A DNA stretch of 50,413 bases, from assembly GCA_001970855.1 (NCBI GenBank), contig LSSN01004744.1, forward strand, positions 1 to 50,413. The letters run 5' to 3'. The position numbers and the translations under genes were made by a program. Every line of letters starts with the position of its first letter. The first letter of the stretch is position 1. This DNA is from Smittium culicis. Lineage: Eukaryota > Kickxellomycota > Harpellomycetes > Harpellales > Legeriomycetaceae. The notes below the pieces were generated by a model. That model saw only the letters and a program-made list of their open reading frames with translations. It was not told the DNA's origin and searched no databases. Shown here in pieces: positions 46,920 through 50,413 of the stretch.

Positions 46920-49900
46920 TTATGGGTAATCCTGGATACAAGAGTTTGGAATGTATCCAATTTTGTTGGGTTCTAGCTGAGTTGGGTCAACTAGACAAAC
47001 TTTAGTGTATCCGGAAGATGGGCTTGAGTAGTTGATTTTTTGGTTATTGCTATCAAAATTAAAACTGGAATCGCTGTCAGAAGAGTCGTCATCACCGTCG
47101 CTTGGTAAAATTCGAACTGTTTGAGTAGGATTCACAGTTATTTCTTCAACTGATCGAGCATCGTAAGCAGTAGAAATCTTCCTATATATGGCAGCAAACT
47201 TGGTCCATGAAGGGGACTTCATGTTACCTATTTTAGAGACGTATATTTTTGGGATCCAGCCTTTAATTCCGGATTTGACCCATCCGTCATACATTCTACT
47301 ATAAGACTCTGGATCAGCTAGTTCTACCAATTTGAGTTTTTCGCCATAAATCCAGTTAGAGTCGAATTTTCCGCTAATCGGAGAATTAGAGTCTGTTGAA
47401 GGAGTAGGAAGAATAATAATTAAATCCTTGTATTCGAGGTGTAGGCCTGAATCCTCAGTGGGATTGTAATCGAAAACGGCTTGGTAGAACATCGGTTCTA
47501 TTTCATCAGTACTATTCGAGTCAGTTTTAGCATTGCTTAAAAAAATGCTATCAAAGCTATCAGTATTAGCTTGTGGTGATTTTGCACTAAATGGCGATTG
47601 TGTATTGAATGGGGATTGGTTGTTAAATGGCGAACTTATTGGTTGGTTTTTAGTGACTGTGGTCTTGGGTTCAGAGTTGAAAAAATCAGCAGATGAGTCG
47701 GAAGAGATACTGTTGTCATCATTGGCTAAAAACTCAATACTGCTTTCCAGGTTTTTTTTAGATTCTTGGGGAGAACCAAATAACTTCGAAAACAAAGTGG
47801 CAGCAGTGTTATGGAATTGCTCGTTGCTAGGGCCATTTCTAGTGTCTGAAGCTGTGTTTGGATTGAGATCAGTTTGGGCATTGGAAGATGAAGGGAGTGG
47901 TGAGCCATTTTCGTCATGAGAAAAAAATGGATTTGCTGACGCAGGAGTATTTGAGGATTCAGTAATTTTTACGTTAGATTTAAGCATATCATTAGCGTCT
48001 GTAGAAGTATGTGAAATTGGCGTGTTTTGTTGAGGTTTGTGGTGCTCAGCTTGGCTGGGATCGAAATTTCCATTACTGGATTGCGTAAATGGAGATGCGC
48101 TAGCTTCAGAGTTGGGTAAGTTTGATTTTTCATTTATAGTTGAATTTTCGAAGGTGTTGGTGTAAGTGGATGAGGTTTGGGCGGGTGATGGGCCTTCGAA
48201 GTATAGACCCAAAGCTTTTTGACGTTCTATTAGTCTCTGTTGGGCCAATTTTTTAAGTTTTGCAGCGCGGTCTTCAGAGCTTAAGTCCAGGGTTCTATTT
48301 GATTTAAAGCTAGAGTCAGAGGCAGGGCTGAAGGCTTTGTTTTTTGAGTTTATATCATATGATTTCATAACAGAGTTGAGAGTTGTAACAGGAGTAGATA
48401 CACGGTCAAAATCAGCTGATGTAGCGACGAAAGGACTAGAATTTCTATAAGTTTCACTAACGTTAGGACTATTGTTTTCAATTGGTTTGGAGGTCAATGA
48501 ATCAAGAATAGAGCTTGGGATCAAATCATTAGATGAAATATGAGACTTTTGGAGACTTTTGAGTTCCAGAATAAGGTCAGAGACCTTAGAATTGAAGATA
48601 CCAGAACCATTTTGAAATTTTTCAAAGAAAGTAAAGTCAAATAAGTAGCTGAGGTCATTAATGGAGAAAAGGCTTTCGAAACCTTTTTGGTGGAAATGGG
48701 AATCAATTTCAGTAATGAAATGGTTATAAGATTGAGTGTTTAGTTTAATTTGATTGCTGATATCATCTGGGTTAGGGGTAGATGGGCTAGATGCTGATGG
48801 AGAGTCATCAAAATTATAAGTTAAACCAGTGAGGGCTTTCATTCTTTCAGCGATAAGGGAAGCAGCCTTAGAGCTTTTATCAGAGGCATTAGGGGAAGAT
48901 AATTTTTTAGCAGATTCAAACTTTTGAGTTTGAAGAGATAGGTAGCTTTTAGATTTATTAGAGTAGTCTTCAAAGAGTCTTTGTAGTTCAGAGTAAAGGA
49001 GAAATGCTTTTGTAACTAATTGCTGACGTTTAATAATTAGATTTTCTAGAGGAGAATCAGAAATTTTCTGAGTTTGATTGAAGTCAGAGAAGGCGAAATG
49101 GTCCAGGTCTATAGTGTTGCCTGAAACTGATTTAATTTTATCAATCAATTGATTTTCTGAAAGGTTATGGAAAGAAGTGGTATTTTTGGAAGATAATTTA
49201 GATTGTTTAAGGGATTCTAGTTCATATTCTTTTTTAGACAAATAAGCTTGTAAATCAGAAATTTTTGATGAATCCAAGATAGAATCTGAGGAAGTATTTT
49301 GGCTATTTAAATGGCGCCTTGAGCTTCTTAGTACATGTGTGTCATCGCTATATTTATTAGTTTTAAGGGATGTAGATGAATCATTTTGAGAGGAAGTAAG
49401 TTTTTGAGATGTTGAAGAAAAAGTCTGGGCTAGTTTTGGCTGTTGAGTAGTAGTAGAGCTGGGTTGGAAAGTTGGGGTGTTGATAAAGTTGGTTAGTTCT
49501 TGGGGTAAGGATTGAGGAATGGCGATGTTATCTTTTCTTTTATTTAAAAGATGTAGGGCAACAGAAAATTCGTTTAAATTTAAAGAGCCAGAGCTATTAG
49601 AGTCAGAAAGCTGCCAAATTTGAGAAAGTTCATTTACAGGGATGCCAAATTTCAAAAAATAGTCTCTGACAGTTGATCCAGACAGGGAACCGGTGTGAGA
49701 GGAGTCAAGGGCGTGGAATTGGTTTTTGTAAGAGGTTTTCTGGGACTCGGAGATTACCCAAGGAGAAGTGGTTGGTTGTGAGGCTTGGGAGAAGGAGGTT
49801 TGAGTATGAACGAGTTTTGGGGAAGCTATTATATTATTGGAGTCAGAGTTGATATCAGGGAATCTGGTAGCGAAGTCCAAAGCTAAATCATCGATATCAG

Positions 49901-50271
49901 TGGCAGAGGGGGCAGAAGAGATGTGGGAGGAAGGATGAATATGAGTAATTTCGGGGGTAAAATGATTAGCTTTAGGGAAAGTTGCTTGAGTGGAGGTAGG
50001 GGAGGAAGGGGTAAAGTTAGTATTTTGAGAAAAGTTTGAGGATTGAGAGAATTCAAAGCCGCCGATGAAGTTTGAGTTTATGGGACCCTGTGACAAGGAT
50101 GAAGGTTTAGCAGATGAAAGTAAGTCTTTTTTGGCAAGTAATTCAGTGAGAATTGATGAAGGTAAACTGTTGGGGATAGGGGAGTTGTTGATAGCGTTTT
50201 TAGCTAGATGGAGAGCTAAAATGAATTCTAGAGGTTGTAGGTAACCTTTTTCGCCAATGTCAACTAGAGTC
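46920..50271 (-). CDS. EH-domain/SH3 endocytic scaffold, Pan1/intersectin-like (3' part)
   Basis: The last exon, 50271 to 46920, encodes 1116 residues; upstream exons lie beyond the right edge. The exon opens inside a first EH domain (TLVDIGEKGYLQPLEFILAL). A complete second EH follows at about 49,750-49,480, with calcium-loop-like DSNSSGSLNLNEF. Next come a Ser/Gln-rich, partly coiled region (YLSKKEYELESLK; LVTKAFLLYSELQRLF) and a basic helix KLKKLAQQRLIERQKALGL (about 48,270-48,210), like the RAA..RL.ALG motif of fungal Pan1. A disordered tract with an NPF (SANPFFSH) and several SPF motifs leads to two C-terminal SH3-like domains: about 47,490-47,250 (FYQAVFDYNP, ending GWIPKIYVSKIG) and about 47,200-46,930 (ending GYIPNSCIQDYP). 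Such proteins couple clathrin endocytosis to actin at the plasma membrane. EH-EH-helix-SH3-SH3 resembles intersectin more than yeast Pan1, which has no SH3. Confidence 0.88.
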
Positions 50272-50413
50272 CTAAAAATAGAAAAAGTGAATGGAAAATG
50301 AAGTCAAAAGAGGAATAAGCAGGAGGGGAAAAAAATGTATAAGTGGATTAAATAAAGCAAGTGGAAGATATAAAATTATTTGAAGTAAGGAAGCGGGGGG
50401 GGGGGGGGAAGGG
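50272..50413 (-). other. Partial intron of the EH/SH3 scaffold gene with a G/C homopolymer
   Basis: On the minus strand a pyrimidine-rich tract ends in TTTTTAG at 50278-50272, directly before the first visible exon base. The phase is set by one base completing a split codon before TLVDIGEKG. The donor lies outside the window. A run of about 13 G (plus strand) near 50396-50408 falls within the intron. Confidence 0.75.

Noticed and set aside
47533..47919. 128-codon plus-strand ORF
   Set aside because: Antisense shadow of the EH/SH3 scaffold's Ser/Asn-rich region, which is the strand with recognisable domains.
1..50413. CRISPR array, bacterial operon or prophage
   Set aside because: No direct-repeat/spacer pattern, no ribosome-binding-site-led gene clusters, and introns with eukaryotic proteins throughout.

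Overview
The window looks like nuclear DNA of an early-diverging, very AT-rich filamentous fungus. A Harpellales or other Kickxellomycotina relative (insect-gut fungi such as Smittium) is my best guess. The evidence is short spliceosomal introns (63-229 bp, mostly GTAAG/GTATT donors and TAG or CAG acceptors), fungal-type proteins (SNAP-25/Sec9, Rcl1, Pnk1-type PNKP, Medusa/DUF7082, EH/SH3 endocytic scaffold, AA11-like LPMO), and a non-LTR retrotransposon tail of a kind I associate with these genomes. The lineage is inference; no rRNA or marker gene is present.

Layout. 1-0.7 kb: remnant of a non-LTR reverse transcriptase (minus strand), cut by the window edge. 0.7-6.2 kb: AT-rich DNA with two copies of a TTAA-flanked MITE. 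6.2-7.0 kb: an orphan secreted protein. 7.6-7.95 kb: an unexplained GC-richer island. 10.0-20.6 kb: a plus-strand gene cluster of Sec9/SNAP-25 (2 exons), Rcl1 (2 exons), Pnk1/PNKP (9 exons) and an unrecognised helical protein (2 exons). 24.0-25.7 kb: a secreted AA11-like copper LPMO with a long Lys-rich tail. 27.7-31.0 kb: a Medusa-like developmental regulator (minus strand, 3 exons). 31-46.9 kb: a ~16 kb desert with no supportable gene, four more MITE copies and a heptamer tandem repeat. 46.9 kb to the right edge: the 3' part of an EH-domain/SH3 Pan1-intersectin-like scaffold (minus strand), cut by the edge.

The housekeeping genes serve unrelated processes (exocytic membrane fusion, 18S rRNA processing, DNA end repair, endocytosis), and each has its own promoter. 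Two genes bear on lifestyle. The LPMO could act on chitin, either of the fungal wall or of a host cuticle. The Medusa-like protein belongs to a family controlling conidiation and adhesion in other fungi.

The best genome-level signal is a family of seven ~186-191 bp non-autonomous elements. They have imperfect terminal inverted repeats starting CCCTTTC and TTAA (or one- to two-base-off) flanks, the signature of piggyBac-type transposition. No transposase source is visible in the window. Exon boundaries were worked out by eye from splice signals, reading frame and protein-family conservation.
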